Assembly (NCBI RefSeq): GCF_003480915.1
Contig: NZ_QUKD01000010.1
Location: forward strand, 62,001-126,000
DNA length: 64,000 nucleotides
Origin: Parabacteroides sp. TM07-1AC
GTDB lineage: Bacteria; Bacteroidota; Bacteroidia; Bacteroidales; Tannerellaceae
Direction of reading: 5' to 3'
The notes below the pieces were generated by a model. The model was not told the DNA's origin and did no database searches. It was given only the letters and a program-made list of their open reading frames with translations. A program made the translations under genes and the position numbers. Position 1 is the stretch's first letter; each line of letters begins with the position of its first letter. Shown here in pieces: positions 55,356 through 63,702 of this stretch.

Positions 55356-55928
55356 TCATTCTTTCTTTTTTCTCTTATACAAGAAAGAATTCCATCGCTC
55401 CTCGGTATGATCCTGGCGGAACATCTCGTACCGTGCCATCGTAAAGAGTAGATCGGACAAGCGATTGGTAAATTGAAGGATAATCTCTTCAACGGGATCT
55501 TGCCTGTTCAACGTCCACAAACGACGTTCGGCACGACGGACAATCGTACGGGCCAGTTGCAGATGGGCGGAGATCAATGTTCCTCCCGGAAGGATGAAAA
55601 ATCCGTTATCTTCCATCTGTGCTGTCAGGGCATCTATCTGCTGCTCACAGAAAGACACCAGGTCTTCCGAAAGACTGTTCGGATTCTTATCACGGATAGC
55701 CGACGGGGTCGCTACATGCGACATTACTACCATCAGTTCCCGTTGTATCTTACCCAAGACATCCTGCCATTCATGTTCAGAAGGCAATAAAGCCCGCACG
55801 ATACCGATTTGTGCATTTACTTCATCGAGTGTACCGTTCGCTTCGATACGGATATCGTCTTTGTCTACCCGTTCGCCGCCGTGGATACCGGTACGGCCTT
55901 TATCTCCTCCTCTGGTATAAATTCTCAT
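55356..55928 (-). CDS. PduO-type cob(I)alamin adenosyltransferase
   Basis: 190 residues, five-helix bundle family. Motifs: YTRGGDKGRTGIHGGERVDK at the N-terminus, IEANGTLDEVNAQIG, and the conserved RTIVRRAERR helix near residue 130. It transfers the adenosyl group of ATP to cob(I)alamin to make coenzyme B12. It is co-directional with the flotillin and NfeD-like genes, one base after the flotillin stop, and in the same region as a cobyrinate synthase, so B12 handling is a local theme. Confidence 0.94.
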   Translation of the reverse strand: MRIYTRGGDKGRTGIHGGERVDKDDIRIEANGTLDEVNAQIGIVRALLPSEHEWQDVLGKIQRELMVVMSHVATPSAIRDKNPNSLSEDLVSFCEQQIDALTAQMEDNGFFILPGGTLISAHLQLARTIVRRAERRLWTLNRQDPVEEIILQFTNRLSDLLFTMARYEMFRQDHTEERWNSFLYKRKKKE

Positions 55929-55929
55929 A

Positions 55930-57558
55930 TTACTTCTTCGTTGTATCTTTCTTTTCTTCTTTTTCTTCCGGATGGATGATTCCTTTTACAGTGTCACCGA
56001 TAGGCAATTTATCCAATACGCCCAGACTCGGAGCCACTGTTTTAACTAACTGATTCAGGAAATTACCGGTTGTACCCTGACCACCGTCAAAGACAGTGAT
56101 ATCACCCAGCTGTATATGTTCGAAAGCTTTCACCTGCTCACCAGCTATTTCTTTCCACTGATCCACCATCTTATACTGGATAGCGATAGCCGGATTCGAT
56201 TCGGCAGCCTCAACCATCGCCTTGAAACCATCGGCTTCAGCAAGCAACGATTTCTTTTTACCTTCGGCTTCGGCTTCCAGTTTCATCTGGATAGCTCTTG
56301 CTTCGGCTTCGGCCTGTGCCAATGTTGCCTTTGCTTTCGCTTCAGCTTCACGGATCATCTTTTCGGCAACAGCTTCAGCTTGCAGGATCGCTTCCTGACG
56401 GGCAATCTCAGCCGGCACGATCTTTTGTGCTTTCAGGGCAGATTCTACCTTTTTGGCTTTCGCTTCTTCCACTTCACGTTGTGCAATTTCGCGGGCAGCC
56501 TGTACAGAGGCTTCCGATTTGGCTGCTGCTTCACCGGCCTGTTTATTGGCTTCCGCCTGAGTTACGGCAAGTTCGGCATCCGACTTCGCCACTTCCTTGT
56601 TTGCTTCGTTTCGTCCTACGGCTGCTTTTCTTCCGGCATCGGCTTTCTTGATTTCCATATCGGAATTCAATTCAGCCACGCGGCTTTCCTTATCAGTGTT
56701 CGCTCTTTCGATATTGATATTCTTATCGGCTTCGGCACGGGCAACCTGCGATTCCTTTTCTGCATTGGCTACGGCAACCTGTGCGATACGCTCCTTATCG
56801 GCATTAGCCACAGAAATTTCCTGTTGTTTCTTGGTTTCAGCAATCGCAATATCCTGATCTTTGCGCGTCTCGGCAACAGTCGTTTCACGTTCACGGATCT
56901 GGTTGGCAATCTTGATGGCACCCAGCTTTTCCTGTTCTTCGATATTTGCCTGGGCTTCGTTCAAAGCCTTGCTTTCCGCTTCTTTACCGAGGTTAACGAT
57001 ATAGTTGGCGGCATCACGGATATCACTGATGTTGATGTTCATCAGGTAAAGACCGAATTTGCGCAGCTCCGTATCGATATTGTCGCGTACCTTAGACAGG
57101 AATTTATCACGGTCGGAGTTCAGTTCCTCGATTGTCATGTCGGCAATAACCAAACGCATCTGACCGTACACGACATCGGTAATAAGGTTCTGTTTATCTT
57201 CCGGTTGCAACCCCAACAGACGTTCGGCCGCATTCTGCATCACTTCGGGGTCGGTACTGATCGCCACCGTAATGGTTGTCGGAACATCCACACGGATATT
57301 TTGGGCAGACAAGGCTCCGGTCAGTTTGCAGTCTATCTGAAGAGGTTTCATGGAAAGGAACTCATAACCCTGAATGATAGGCCAAACGAAAGCGGCACCA
57401 CCATGATAAAGTTTAGCGGATTTCTCACCGGATGTCTTACCATACACTACCAGCACTTCATCACTCTTACATTTACGATACCGGGATAATATTCCGATAA
57501 AAGAAAGGATGATAACCACTACCAGAATGGCTACCATAATTAACATTTCCTGTGTCAT
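55930..57558 (-). CDS. Flotillin-like SPFH-domain membrane protein
   Basis: 542 residues. A short N-terminal membrane segment (about 5-25) is followed by an SPFH/band-7 domain (about 30-200), a long Ala/Glu/Lys coiled coil (about 200-440) with repeated AEA/KAE patterns, and a C-terminal tail. Flotillins organise membrane microdomains. The partner is the NfeD-like gene 19 bases upstream, a typical operon. The repetitive coding of the coiled coil produces long antisense frames, which I regard as artefacts. The adenosyltransferase gene follows immediately. Confidence 0.94.
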   Translation of the reverse strand: MTQEMLIMVAILVVVIILSFIGILSRYRKCKSDEVLVVYGKTSGEKSAKLYHGGAAFVWPIIQGYEFLSMKPLQIDCKLTGALSAQNIRVDVPTTITVAISTDPEVMQNAAERLLGLQPEDKQNLITDVVYGQMRLVIADMTIEELNSDRDKFLSKVRDNIDTELRKFGLYLMNINISDIRDAANYIVNLGKEAESKALNEAQANIEEQEKLGAIKIANQIRERETTVAETRKDQDIAIAETKKQQEISVANADKERIAQVAVANAEKESQVARAEADKNINIERANTDKESRVAELNSDMEIKKADAGRKAAVGRNEANKEVAKSDAELAVTQAEANKQAGEAAAKSEASVQAAREIAQREVEEAKAKKVESALKAQKIVPAEIARQEAILQAEAVAEKMIREAEAKAKATLAQAEAEARAIQMKLEAEAEGKKKSLLAEADGFKAMVEAAESNPAIAIQYKMVDQWKEIAGEQVKAFEHIQLGDITVFDGGQGTTGNFLNQLVKTVAPSLGVLDKLPIGDTVKGIIHPEEKEEKKDTTKK

Positions 57559-57577
57559 AACTTAATCCTTGAGTTTG

Positions 57578-58072
57578 TTATTGTATATAAATTGTTCCTG
57601 ATTCTACTTTGCAGATAATCGTACGGTCTCCGGTCTGATACTTCTTTCCTTCCAGGGAACGAACTTCCACCTCACGCAAGGCTCCATTCTGAGCTACCTG
57701 CACGAAATAACGAACACCGTCTTGTGCATAAATCGAACATTCACGACCTACAAGGGCTTCCGTCTTCTCCGGTTTATTCTCTTTCTGAAGCTGATAGGCT
57801 TTTTTATAAAGGAACCATAAGACGAAAACGAAAGCCAATCCGATCAGTATACCGATCAGGAAAGTCGATATGGATGTACTTTTAGCAATATACATATACC
57901 AACCGAAGCCGATACAAAAATGAGTAAAACCTTTGAATGATACGGCACTACTAAGATCTGCATCGATATCCGTATCTGTATCCAGGTCACCGAAAAAGAT
58001 AGACATGATAAACTGTATCAGAAATATAGCTGAAGCAACTATTGCGATACCGAGAAAAATAGTATTGACCAT
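57578..58072 (-). CDS. NfeD-like membrane protein with C-terminal OB-fold
   Basis: 164 residues. Two membrane segments (about 5-25 and 68-90) flank an acidic loop (DLDTDTDIDADL), and the C-terminal part (about 105-164) is an OB-like beta-barrel with VGRECSIYAQDGVRYFVQV. This matches the NfeD/YqiJ-type partner of flotillins. It is 19 bases upstream of the flotillin gene. The function is membrane-domain organisation by family inference. Confidence 0.88.
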   Translation of the reverse strand: MVNTIFLGIAIVASAIFLIQFIMSIFFGDLDTDTDIDADLSSAVSFKGFTHFCIGFGWYMYIAKSTSISTFLIGILIGLAFVFVLWFLYKKAYQLQKENKPEKTEALVGRECSIYAQDGVRYFVQVAQNGALREVEVRSLEGKKYQTGDRTIICKVESGTIYIQ

Positions 58073-58142
58073 GGTATGAATTATTAGTGTTCACGAAAAT
58101 AAGGATTATTTCGATAAAACCGGCATATATAATAAAAATATG

Positions 58143-58150
58143 TATGTTTG
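58143..58150 (+). promoter_or_regulatory. -7 element TATGTTTG for the alkD-like gene
   Basis: Full TAnnTTTG match 23 bases before the ATG at 58174, between the divergent NfeD-like and AlkD-like genes. No clear -33 box. Confidence 0.5.
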
Positions 58151-58173
58151 CAGTAAATTATTAAGACTACCTT

Positions 58174-58881
58174 ATGCAAACAATCATAGAAACAGTACAA
58201 CAGGCACTCATTGAAAACATAGACGAAAAGACTCGTGACAATGCCCAGAACTTCTTCAAAGAAAAGATCCTGTATCATGGCGTAAAGGTTCCTCTTGTCA
58301 ACAAGATCAGTAAAGAACTTTTCACGTCGATCAAAGAACTTCCTAAGAACGAAATCTTTTCTTTATGTGAAGCACTGTGGGAATCCGGTTATTCGGAGGA
58401 ATCATACATTGCATGTAACTGGTCTTACTATATTCATACACAATACCAACCGGAAGACTTCATCGTATTTGAAAAATGGGTAAACTCGTATGTCAACAAT
58501 TGGGCATCCTGCGACACATTATGCAATCATACGGTCGGGACATTCCTTGAAATGTATCCGGACTATATATCCCGATTGAAAGAATGGGCACGGTCGGATA
58601 ACCGCTGGACCAAACGTGCGGCTGCCGTTACCCTGATTATTCCTGCCAGGAAAGGGATGTTCCTGCAAGATATTTTCGAGATCGCAGATATTCTTCTTTA
58701 CGACCCGGACGATCTGGTACAAAAAGGATATGGCTGGATGCTGAAAGCTGCCAGCGAAGCTCATCAGGAAGAGGTATTCGATTATGTGATGTCGAAAAAA
58801 GCAACTATGCCCCGTACCTCATTAAGATATGCCATCGAGAAAATGCCCAAAGAACTGAAAGTACAGGCTATGGCTAAATAA
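58174..58881 (+). CDS. AlkD-like DNA alkylation repair protein (HEAT-like repeats)
   Basis: 235 residues made almost entirely of paired helices, matching the AlkD family of DNA glycosylases that remove N3- and N7-alkylpurines. Conserved-looking pieces include YHGVKVPLVNKISKE, NWSYYIHTQY, VNNWASCDTLCNHTVG with the WxxCD segment, and RWTKRAAAVTLIIP. It is a monocistron; its stop overlaps the convergent cobyrinate synthase stop by 8 bases. With the ATL protein it is the second alkylation-damage gene in the window. Confidence 0.92.
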   Translation: MQTIIETVQQALIENIDEKTRDNAQNFFKEKILYHGVKVPLVNKISKELFTSIKELPKNEIFSLCEALWESGYSEESYIACNWSYYIHTQYQPEDFIVFEKWVNSYVNNWASCDTLCNHTVGTFLEMYPDYISRLKEWARSDNRWTKRAAAVTLIIPARKGMFLQDIFEIADILLYDPDDLVQKGYGWMLKAASEAHQEEVFDYVMSKKATMPRTSLRYAIEKMPKELKVQAMAK

Positions 58882-60205
58882 GTCCGTTCAAATAGTCTAT
58901 AAACCATTTATTATTCGTATTGTCACCCCAATACAGGTGTGTATAACCTGCCAGCACGTTCTTATACCTGTAAAGTGGAGTATCGACAGAGACTCCTTTT
59001 GCCGTTTGCGCGGTAGCAACTGAAGCAAGATGTTCTTCGCAGGGCAAGACACGGGAATAATGAAATTCATGTCCTTTCATTGTATAGTCTTTATAATGTA
59101 AGGTACGATATCCCAGGCGAAGCTTCATCTGTTCCATAGTGGCCGACTGATTGAACAGGCCAACCATCGGGTAAGCAGTTCCTTCTATCGATCTTATCTC
59201 ATTACATAAATACATCATTCCGCCACATTCCGCCAACAGCCTCCCTCCTGCTTCCACATATTGTCGGATTGACCGGAGCATTGACTGGTTGGAAGACAAC
59301 TCAGATAAATATAATTCAGGATATCCTCCGGGTAAATAGACAAAATCAGACGCCGGCAATGTCGTATCTTTCAGAGGACTGAAAAAGGTAACCTTACCTA
59401 ATCGATGCAACAACCGGATATTCTCTTCATAAGCAAAATTGAAAGCGGCATCCCTGGCAATCGATATTCTTAAGGAAGGCAGCGTATTTTCCCCTGATTG
59501 AGTAAGAAGATGAGAAGCCGATGAATCAGACTGATAAGCCGTCAGCTCCAAAAGCCGGTCTATATCGACATGCTTTTCCACCAAATCTGCTACACGATCG
59601 GCAAACGTATCGAAACAAAATGCCTCATCCAATGATAAACCTAAATGGCGACTGGGAATCTCTACATCCGCTTGTTTAGGAAGATATCCTAACGCTTCCA
59701 CCCCGGCATCGAGACATGCCTGCTTCAGAAAAGAATAATGATTCTCCGAAGCGACAAAATTGAAAACCGCACCAACCAGATTAAGTTCTTTATGGAAGTT
59801 TTTGAATCCATATAATAATGGAGCGACAGAGTAAGCCGTACTCTTTGCATTGACAATCAGTATGACCGGAATACCCAACAGACCTGCTATTTCAGCACTA
59901 CTGCCTTTCATTCCGTCGTATCCGTCAAAAAGCCCCATCACTCCTTCGGTCACTGCATAATCGGCTTCGGAAATATAATGCCGATACAGTTCCTTTATAT
60001 GTTGCTCCGACATCATGAAACTATCCAGATTTACAGAAGGAGAACCGGCGGCCATCTTATGGTGGCGTGTATCGATATAATCCGGTCCGCATTTAAAGGG
60101 TCTGACTTCCCCTCCCCGGTTCTTCAATGCCCGAAGTAGTCCGAGTGTAAATGTTGTCTTTCCACTTCCCGAGGAAGCGGCTCCTATTAAAAGGTGCGAT
60201 TTCAT
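58874..60205 (-). CDS. Cobyrinate a,c-diamide synthase (CbiA/CobB)
   Basis: 443 residues. An N-terminal ATPase domain with P-loop SSGSGKTTFTLG and KCGPDYIDTRHH is followed by a C-terminal class I glutamine amidotransferase domain with YLPGGYPELY and the catalytic cysteine in ECGGMMYLCNE. It amidates the a and c side chains of cobyrinate in B12 synthesis. No other cobalamin synthesis genes adjoin it, so it may serve salvage or be separated from the main cluster. Its 3' end overlaps the alkD-like gene. Confidence 0.94.
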   Translation of the reverse strand: MKSHLLIGAASSGSGKTTFTLGLLRALKNRGGEVRPFKCGPDYIDTRHHKMAAGSPSVNLDSFMMSEQHIKELYRHYISEADYAVTEGVMGLFDGYDGMKGSSAEIAGLLGIPVILIVNAKSTAYSVAPLLYGFKNFHKELNLVGAVFNFVASENHYSFLKQACLDAGVEALGYLPKQADVEIPSRHLGLSLDEAFCFDTFADRVADLVEKHVDIDRLLELTAYQSDSSASHLLTQSGENTLPSLRISIARDAAFNFAYEENIRLLHRLGKVTFFSPLKDTTLPASDFVYLPGGYPELYLSELSSNQSMLRSIRQYVEAGGRLLAECGGMMYLCNEIRSIEGTAYPMVGLFNQSATMEQMKLRLGYRTLHYKDYTMKGHEFHYSRVLPCEEHLASVATAQTAKGVSVDTPLYRYKNVLAGYTHLYWGDNTNNKWFIDYLNGLI

Positions 60206-60262
60206 GATCTATAAGATATTTATCAATAATAAAGGAAAGCTTTTATGCTAAGCGAACGATTC

Positions 60263-60350
60263 TGCCACTAGGATGGCAGAGTCCTGCCACCGTAATGGCA
60301 ATGTTCTGCCATCCTAGTGGCAGACATTTGCCATCACGGTGGCAAAACAG
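60263..60350. repeat. Four-unit array of TGCCA-N6-TGGCA with exact 22-bp period
   Basis: Units start at 60263, 60285, 60307 and 60329. The six-base centres are CTAGGA, CCGTAA, TCCTAG and TCACGG: the third is the reverse complement of the first, and the fourth that of the second with one mismatch. The array fills most of the gap between the cobyrinate synthase start and the panB stop. Confidence 0.7.
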
Positions 60351-60394
60351 AATCAACAGCACGAAACACGTGCTTCTTATAAGTTCAATCAGTA

Positions 60395-61222
60395 TTAATA
60401 CTGCTCTTTTTCGTTCGGAAAATCCTGTGTCTTCACATCCTCGATGTAAGCCTGTACGGCACGAGTGATCTCTTCGCCGATATTAGCATATCTACGAAGG
60501 AAGCGCGGAGAGAATCCCATGTTGATACCCAGCATATCATGCATAACCAAAACCTGGCCGTCTACACCTCCACCGGCACCGATGCCGATAATAGGAATAG
60601 TCAGCTCAGAAGCGACACGTGCTGCCAACTCTGCCGGAATCTTTTCCAACACGATGGCAAAACAGCCGATCTCTTCCAAAAGGTGAGCATCGTCAATCAG
60701 CTTCTGTGCTTCAGCTTCTTCACGGGCACGAACTGTATAAGTACCGAATTTATTGATAGACTGCGGAGTCAAACCCAAATGTCCCATTATAGGTATACCT
60801 GCACAAAGGATGCGTTCAATAGATTCTCTTATTTCACTTCCTCCCTCCAGTTTAATACAATCGGCATGTGTTTCCTTCATGACACGGATAGCGGAAGCCA
60901 AAGCCTCTTTCGAATTACCCTGATAGGTACCGAAAGGCAGGTCTACTACTACCAATGCACGATTAACGGCTTTCATAACAGATTTACCATGATAAATCAT
61001 TTGGTCCAGTGTTATAGGAAGCGTTGTTACATTTCCGGCCATCACATTCGATGCAGAATCTCCGACCAGGATAACATCCATACCTGCCTGATCGATCAGT
61101 TTAGCCATTGAATAATCGTAAGCTGTCAACATGGATATTTTTTCTCCACGTTGTTTCATTTCCATCAGGCGATGTGTAGTCACCTTTCTTGTATCATCTA
61201 AATCCCTCTTTGCAACTGACAT
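60395..61222 (-). CDS. panB: 3-methyl-2-oxobutanoate hydroxymethyltransferase
   Basis: 275 residues, TIM barrel. [20 protein letters not shown] and [13 protein letters not shown] form the N-terminal active-site region, followed by [21 protein letters not shown] and [20 protein letters not shown]. It adds a hydroxymethyl group from methylene-THF to ketoisovalerate in pantothenate (CoA) synthesis. It is a monocistron with its own promoter element. Length and motifs are normal. Confidence 0.96.
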   Translation of the reverse strand: MSVAKRDLDDTRKVTTHRLMEMKQRGEKISMLTAYDYSMAKLIDQAGMDVILVGDSASNVMAGNVTTLPITLDQMIYHGKSVMKAVNRALVVVDLPFGTYQGNSKEALASAIRVMKETHADCIKLEGGSEIRESIERILCAGIPIMGHLGLTPQSINKFGTYTVRAREEAEAQKLIDDAHLLEEIGCFAIVLEKIPAELAARVASELTIPIIGIGAGGGVDGQVLVMHDMLGINMGFSPRFLRRYANIGEEITRAVQAYIEDVKTQDFPNEKEQY

Positions 61223-61250
61223 AATGCTTTTTTGTTAATTGTTACGGCGG

Positions 61251-61258
61251 CAAAGTTA
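61251..61258 (-). promoter_or_regulatory. -7 element TAACTTTG for panB
   Basis: CAAAGTTA on the plus strand reads TAACTTTG on the minus strand, 29 bases before the start. A minus-strand TTG lies 18 bases upstream (61277-61279). Confidence 0.55.
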
Positions 61259-61327
61259 AGGATATTCTGTAATAAGCAAGACAAACAATAAAATATTTAT
61301 GTCGTACAACATATGTTTATTTTTGTT

Positions 61328-61335
61328 TATCTTTG
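61328..61335 (+). promoter_or_regulatory. -7 element TATCTTTG for the outer-membrane protein gene
   Basis: Full TAnnTTTG match 38 bases before the ATG at 61373. The -33 position has no clear TTTG. Confidence 0.55.
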
Positions 61336-61372
61336 CGCCCGTTTACATTTAACGTTTAAAATACAAGCAAAG

Positions 61373-61888
61373 ATGAAAAAGTTGATTTTTACTTTGGTGG
61401 TTGCATTTATGGCAATCGTCAGTGCTGATGCACAGGTTTATGTAGGTGGTTCTTTCAATCTGACTCACGACAAGAACGCAGATGTCACCAATTTTACTAT
61501 CGCCCCTGAAGTCGGTTATAACCTGAACAAGACCTGGGCTATCGCTGCAGAAATCGGTTATACTCATTTCAAGAATGGCGAGTTAAAGGCTAACGCATTC
61601 AATTTTGCTCCTTATGCACGTTTCTCTTTCTTTGAAAAAGGTATTGTCCGTTTATTCGTGGATGGTGGTGTAGGTGTTTCTACTTATAAAAAAGAAAGCA
61701 ACGACAGTGTCAACGGCTTTGAAATCGGTATTAAGCCGGGTATCGCTCTTGAGATATGCAAGAACCTTACATTCGTTACTAAATACGGATTTGCAGGTTA
61801 CCGCGATGATTACAAATATGGCAACAGTACATCCGGTATCAGCTTGAGTTCTGAAGACCTGACATTCGGTTTCCACTACGAATTTTAA
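61373..61888 (+). CDS. Small outer-membrane beta-barrel (porin-like) protein
   Basis: The frame is open from 61313, but the ATG at 61373 opens a signal peptide (MKKLIFTLVVAFMAIVSADA), so I use that (171 residues). The mature chain is alternating beta-strand sequence ending in LTFGFHYEF with a terminal Phe, as in 8-strand barrels of the OmpW/OmpX-like beta-barrel group. Function is unknown. Codon use suggests good expression. An inverted repeat with TGTGTCAAAA ends follows and may be its terminator. Confidence 0.9.
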   Translation: MKKLIFTLVVAFMAIVSADAQVYVGGSFNLTHDKNADVTNFTIAPEVGYNLNKTWAIAAEIGYTHFKNGELKANAFNFAPYARFSFFEKGIVRLFVDGGVGVSTYKKESNDSVNGFEIGIKPGIALEICKNLTFVTKYGFAGYRDDYKYGNSTSGISLSSEDLTFGFHYEF

Positions 61889-61907
61889 TCGATCAAGTAA
61901 CTACGGA

Positions 61908-61959
61908 AGATGTGTCAAAATAAATAAACCGGACGCAGATGTCGTCTTTTTGGCACATC
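61908..61959. repeat. Short inverted-repeat element related to 18644-18785
   Basis: GATGTGTCAAAA on the left and TTTTGGCACATC on the right form a 12-base stem with one G-U type mismatch. ACGCAGA lies in the loop, as in the larger element. It probably terminates the outer-membrane protein transcript. Confidence 0.6.
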
Positions 61960-62017
61960 CTCCTTCTTCCCTCCCCCTACTTCTTCAAAAAATATCCGAT
62001 TGCCCGAAATATATCAT

Positions 62018-62025
62018 TATATTTG
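62018..62025 (+). promoter_or_regulatory. -7 element TATATTTG for the two-domain GNAT gene
   Basis: Full TAnnTTTG match 25 bases before the ATG at 62050, supporting that start over upstream in-frame codons. Confidence 0.55.
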
Positions 62026-62049
62026 CATCTGCTGAAATATAAGTATACT

Positions 62050-63126
62050 ATGGACAACAGGAAAATCGCTTCAGACTTACTATTCAGAAAAGCTGAAGAA
62101 ACAGATATCGAACGTATCTGGGTTATTATCGGACAAGCAAAAGAACAAATGCGCCGGCTCAACAGCCACCAATGGGACGAAAGCTATCCGGCTCTCGAAA
62201 CGATCAGTCAAGACATTAAGATCGGCAACGGTTATGTCTTCTGCAAAGGAAATAAAGTGGTTGCATACGGTGTTATCTCTTTTGACGGAGAACCTGTTTA
62301 TAAGGATATCGATGGAAAATGGACGAATGAATTACCTTATATGATTGTCCATCGTTTGGCTGTTGCCGACGAAATGAAACGTCAGGGAATGGCTAAACGT
62401 TTTATGCTGGAAGCTGAAGAGGTCAGTCGTCAGAAAGGAATCTATAACTTTCGCGTCGACACAAATTACGACAATGAATATATGCTTCACCTGATCGATT
62501 CGCTGGGATTCCAATATACAGGAGAAGTTCGTTACAGAGGCAATAATATAAGGAAAGCATTCGAGAAATGTATTTATCCTCATGTCTCGTCTTTCGGTGT
62601 TCCGGGTTATACCATCCGTGAAGCTATTTACGAAGATGCCGGAATCATTTTCGATGCAATAGATAAAAATCGTGACGACTTACGGACCTGGCTACCTTTT
62701 GTCGATGGCCTGAAAAGTGTTGGCGATGAACAAGACTTCCTTTCCTCTTCGTTACAGGTTCCGTATGAAGAACGGGATATCGTCTATATGATTGAGAAAG
62801 GGAAAAGTATTTGCGGACTGATCGGTTTTCATTTCTCAGACCGTGCCAACCATCGTACGGAAATAGGTTATTGGCTACTTCCTGAATACAGAGGAAAAGG
62901 TCTTGTGACACGAGCCGTACATCATTTATGCCTGTTAGCTCTCTGTGAAAAAGGATTCAATCGTATTCAAATAAGATGTGCCATAGGCAATACAGCCAGC
63001 AATGCCATTCCCCAACGCTTAGGATTCAAACAAGAAGGAACGGAACGCGACGGTGAACTTTTAATAAACGGTGAATACACAGATATTAATGTATATAGCC
63101 TTTTGAAAAAGGATATTGCAGAATAA
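62050..63126 (+). CDS. Two-domain GNAT N-acetyltransferase
   Basis: The frame is open from 61939; I start at the ATG at 62050, just after a promoter element and where domain homology begins (358 residues). The first GNAT domain (about 8-155) has VHRLAVADEMKRQGMAKRFM. The second (about 175-350) is RimJ/RimL-like with IGYWLLPEYRGKGLVTRAVH and NTASNAIPQRLGFKQEGTER. The second domain resembles ribosomal-protein or aminoacyl acetyltransferases. Whether the two act on one substrate is unknown. It is 31 bases before the AlaX-like gene. Confidence 0.92.
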   Translation: MDNRKIASDLLFRKAEETDIERIWVIIGQAKEQMRRLNSHQWDESYPALETISQDIKIGNGYVFCKGNKVVAYGVISFDGEPVYKDIDGKWTNELPYMIVHRLAVADEMKRQGMAKRFMLEAEEVSRQKGIYNFRVDTNYDNEYMLHLIDSLGFQYTGEVRYRGNNIRKAFEKCIYPHVSSFGVPGYTIREAIYEDAGIIFDAIDKNRDDLRTWLPFVDGLKSVGDEQDFLSSSLQVPYEERDIVYMIEKGKSICGLIGFHFSDRANHRTEIGYWLLPEYRGKGLVTRAVHHLCLLALCEKGFNRIQIRCAIGNTASNAIPQRLGFKQEGTERDGELLINGEYTDINVYSLLKKDIAE

Positions 63127-63157
63127 ATAATCAAAAACAGAGATATTCAATTTATTT

Positions 63158-63625
63158 ATGGAACAAGAAATTCAATTAAACGATCACAACAAAGCCGAGT
63201 ATCCACCTATGCACACGGCCGAACATATTCTTAACCAGACGATGGTCCGAATGTTCGGTTGTCCCCGTTCCAGGAACGCCCATATAGAAAGAAAAAAGAG
63301 CAAGTGCGATTATGAATTGTCAGAAGCGCCTACTGCTGAAATGATGGCAGAAGTAGAACGACGGATAAACGAAGTGATAGATCAACATCTACCTGTAACA
63401 GTCGACTTTATCCCGAAATCGGAAGCCGGTGCCATTGTCGATCTCAGCAAATTACCGGAAGATGCCAGCGAGACACTACGTATCGTTCGTGTTGGAGATT
63501 ACGATACTTGTGCATGCATTGGCGCCCACGTCGGCAATACCTCCGAAATTGGACGGTTCAAACTGCTTAACTATGATTATGCAGACGGAAGATTACGCCT
63601 GCGCTTTAAGCTGGAAGCCGTATAA
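63158..63625 (+). CDS. Free-standing alanyl-tRNA editing (AlaX-like) protein
   Basis: 155 residues resembling the second additional domain of threonyl/alanyl-tRNA synthetases. Zinc motifs: HTAEH with His19 and His23, and CACIGAH with Cys120 and His124. AlaX proteins hydrolyse mischarged Ser- or Gly-tRNA(Ala). The protein is short, with no N-terminal beta-barrel, so tRNA recognition may differ. It lies in the same operon as the two-domain GNAT and is followed by a terminator. Confidence 0.88.
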   Translation: MEQEIQLNDHNKAEYPPMHTAEHILNQTMVRMFGCPRSRNAHIERKKSKCDYELSEAPTAEMMAEVERRINEVIDQHLPVTVDFIPKSEAGAIVDLSKLPEDASETLRIVRVGDYDTCACIGAHVGNTSEIGRFKLLNYDYADGRLRLRFKLEAV

Positions 63626-63652
63626 CCAAAAGGTAGATATACAATGAATAAA

Positions 63653-63692
63653 GAAAGGCTCTCATCCCGACATCGGATAAGAGCCTTTTCTA
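63653..63692 (+). terminator. Terminator after the AlaX-like gene
   Basis: AAAGGCTCT (63655-63663) pairs with AGAGCCTTT (63680-63688), with an inner ATCC/GGAT stem, then TTCTAATTT. It is convergent with the ABC permease end at 63703. Confidence 0.75.
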
Positions 63693-63702
63693 ATTTATCA
63701 AA

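Noticed and set aside
56116..57489. Long antisense open frame (457 codons) opposite the flotillin gene
   Set aside because: It mirrors the Ala/Glu/Lys coiled-coil codons, is rich in Phe, Gly and Cys without domain logic, and the sense frame is a clear flotillin.
60263..60350. CRISPR array
   Set aside because: Only four 22-base units, variable part of six bases, palindromic flanks and no cas genes.
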